Assembly: GCF_005938385.1 (NCBI RefSeq)
Contig: NZ_VCRA01000034.1
Location: 1-64,000 of the forward strand
DNA length: 64,000 nt
Source of the DNA: Paenibacillus mesophilus
GTDB taxonomy: Bacteria; Bacillota; Bacilli; Paenibacillales; NBRC-103111
Direction: 5' to 3'
Below are positions 63,212 through 64,000 of the stretch, one piece after another. Under the pieces are notes generated by a model. That model was not told the origin of the DNA. It worked only from the letters and a program-made list of their open reading frames with translations, and did not search any database. The position numbers and the translations under genes were made by a program. Position 1 is the stretch's first letter; every line of letters begins with the position of its first letter.

Positions 63212-63711
63212 ACAAGTGTGACCCCCAGCAAACGATATATGTTTGAGACTTCCATCTTTGAACAAAGTAACCCTAAGTAATGTGATGCTCTAATAAAATC
63301 CTTTACATTCTTATTAAGAAAATTTTTATAATCAATAGATTGGGAAAGTTGAATAAAACCGTCTGTATGAAGACGAACTCTCCCTTCATTAGCAGCGATA
63401 ATAAATGCTTGATTAGTAGAAGTGTAGAAGTAAAACACTCTTTCTTGTAGCCCCCCTAATGCAGCAACTTGGTCTACATCATCCACGAATAAAGAACGCA
63501 AAGAACTTCTGCTCTGTGCTGTAATTAATAACTTACGTGAAGGACGATAGTAAATAATCGGCAGTACAATGTATAACAAATAATATGGAGCTTGTTTTCC
63601 ATATCCAGTAATGAAGGCATGAATAACTCTGCTCTGGAAAAAAGGGTTTAAGGAGATGTTCTGAATATGGTCTACATATTCTTCGCTTATCATTTCTTCA
63701 CTACGTTCCAT
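63208..63711 (-). CDS. ABC-3C system middle component
   Basis: A 167-residue protein matching the three-component ABC system middle-component family: LNPFFQSRVIHAFITGYGKQ near the start, then YYLLYIVLPIIYYRPSRKLL, a Ser/Arg-rich SRSSLRSLF block, and a helical end (FIRASHYLGLLCSKM) with IYRLLGVTL. The role of this component is structural or linking and not well known. GAGGAAAGAGGG lies before ATG 63711. It overlaps both the upstream effector gene (22 bases) and the downstream ATPase gene (4 bases), so the three are one translation-coupled unit. Confidence 0.82.
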   Translation of the reverse strand: MERSEEMISEEYVDHIQNISLNPFFQSRVIHAFITGYGKQAPYYLLYIVLPIIYYRPSRKLLITAQSRSSLRSLFVDDVDQVAALGGLQERVFYFYTSTNQAFIIAANEGRVRLHTDGFIQLSQSIDYKNFLNKNVKDFIRASHYLGLLCSKMEVSNIYRLLGVTLV

Positions 63712-64000
63712 GAAAACCCTCTTTCCTCAACAACTTTATGAATAATTCCTCGCTGAAAATAGGGGCGATTAGGTTTAACAGAGTAATAATCGCTTACAGG
63801 CATATCCATTGCCTTGTCATACAGGCTTTTAGATTTTTGTATAATATCTTCTGACTTCGTTTCGTCACAATCGTCTAGAAAAGTAGACTTGTATTCTACT
63901 AATGAATCTTTGATATCTCTCTGGAATTCATTTAAATCAACGTTGAAGGTTGGATTGTTCATTGATGAATAGAATATTGCTTGCTGCGCTCTCCAGTAAT
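63690..64000 (-). CDS. ABC-3C system effector component, C-terminal part (runs off the right edge)
   Basis: The frame is open from the right edge through 63962 (an internal ATG) to a stop at 63690. It reads YWRAQQAIFYSSMNNPTF at the edge, an acidic helical middle (DIKDSLVEYKSTFLDD, EDIIQKSKSLYDKAM) and ends FQRGIIHKVVEERGFSWN. This matches the ABC-three-component C-terminal domain, whose members start YxRAxxQRSxW and end RGxxHxLADxxxxGWHP. The N-terminal effector (often a peptidase, nuclease or other toxin domain) lies outside the window, so the type of the system cannot be told. Confidence 0.75.
   Translation of the reverse strand, partial: YWRAQQAIFYSSMNNPTFNVDLNEFQRDIKDSLVEYKSTFLDDCDETKSEDIIQKSKSLYDKAMDMPVSDYYSVKPNRPYFQRGIIHKVVEERGFSWNVVKK

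Noticed and set aside
1..64000. CRISPR arrays, tRNA and rRNA genes
   Set aside because: No regularly spaced direct repeats with spacers, and no cloverleaf or rRNA-like blocks were recognised by eye.

Overview
The window looks like chromosomal DNA of a Paenibacillus-type bacterium (Bacillota). The signs are strong AGGAGG-type ribosome binding sites, LplB/LplC-type sugar permeases without a local ATPase, many solute-binding lipoproteins, AraC/YesN-type regulators, Gfo/Idh/MocA oxidoreductases, and a Tc insecticidal toxin locus. The sequence alone does not prove the species. Base composition is patchy: 18.8-22.3 kb and the toxin locus are GC-rich, while the DNA after about 60.2 kb is clearly AT-rich. 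No rRNA, tRNA or CRISPR array was recognised.

Layout. 0-6.3 kb holds miscellaneous genes and decayed sequence: a small acidic protein, a short VanZ-like protein, an aminoglycoside-phosphotransferase-like kinase, two paralogous GyrI-like effector-binding proteins divergent from a WYL-domain regulator, and a YiaA-type membrane protein. 6.6-19.2 kb is a carbohydrate locus: a membrane-bound Cache/AraC regulator, an importer (solute-binding lipoprotein plus two permeases), a heparinase II/III-like lyase, a six-hairpin glycosidase-like protein, a sialidase remnant, a second AraC regulator and a GH29 alpha-L-fucosidase. It ends in a frameshifted RtcB remnant. 19.2-22.3 kb is a GC-rich module of a secreted proline-rich protein divergent from a two-component system. 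22.4-26.4 kb has an AraC regulator divergent from a Tat-type beta-helix protein and a sugar-phosphate isomerase-like protein.

26.4-41.1 kb contains the two most unusual genes. One is an ECF-type sigma factor fused through a degenerate peptidase-like region to a complete solute-binding-protein domain, followed by a lipoprotein copy of that same domain. The other is a GH31-like protein that has lost both catalytic aspartates and carries a C-terminal AraC DNA-binding domain, so it is probably a sugar-sensing regulator made from a dead enzyme. Around them lie a nucleotidyltransferase, a uridine-kinase-like protein, an orphan solute-binding lipoprotein, a second Tat-type beta-helix protein and two Gfo/Idh/MocA oxidoreductases.

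41.6-60.0 kb is a Tc (ABC-type) toxin locus of three co-directional genes. The first is a natural TcB-TcC fusion with a C-terminal variable region ending in a glycine-zipper-like hydrophobic tail. The other two together make a split TcA: a very long N-terminal receptor/shell part, then the pore and TcB-binding part. A perfect 17-bp terminator closes the operon.

60.2-64.0 kb is AT-rich. It opens with relics (MazG-like and ParB fragments) and three copies of TGACAAGAAC. It then carries, on the minus strand, an ABC-three-component (ABC-3C) conflict system: the C-terminal part of the effector component (running off the right edge), the middle component, and a DUF3732 SMC/Rad50-like ATPase. The TGACAAGAAC motif also occurs near 26.5 kb; in both places one copy is preceded by TGTCGG(A/G), which resembles the TnsB sites at Tn7-like transposon ends.
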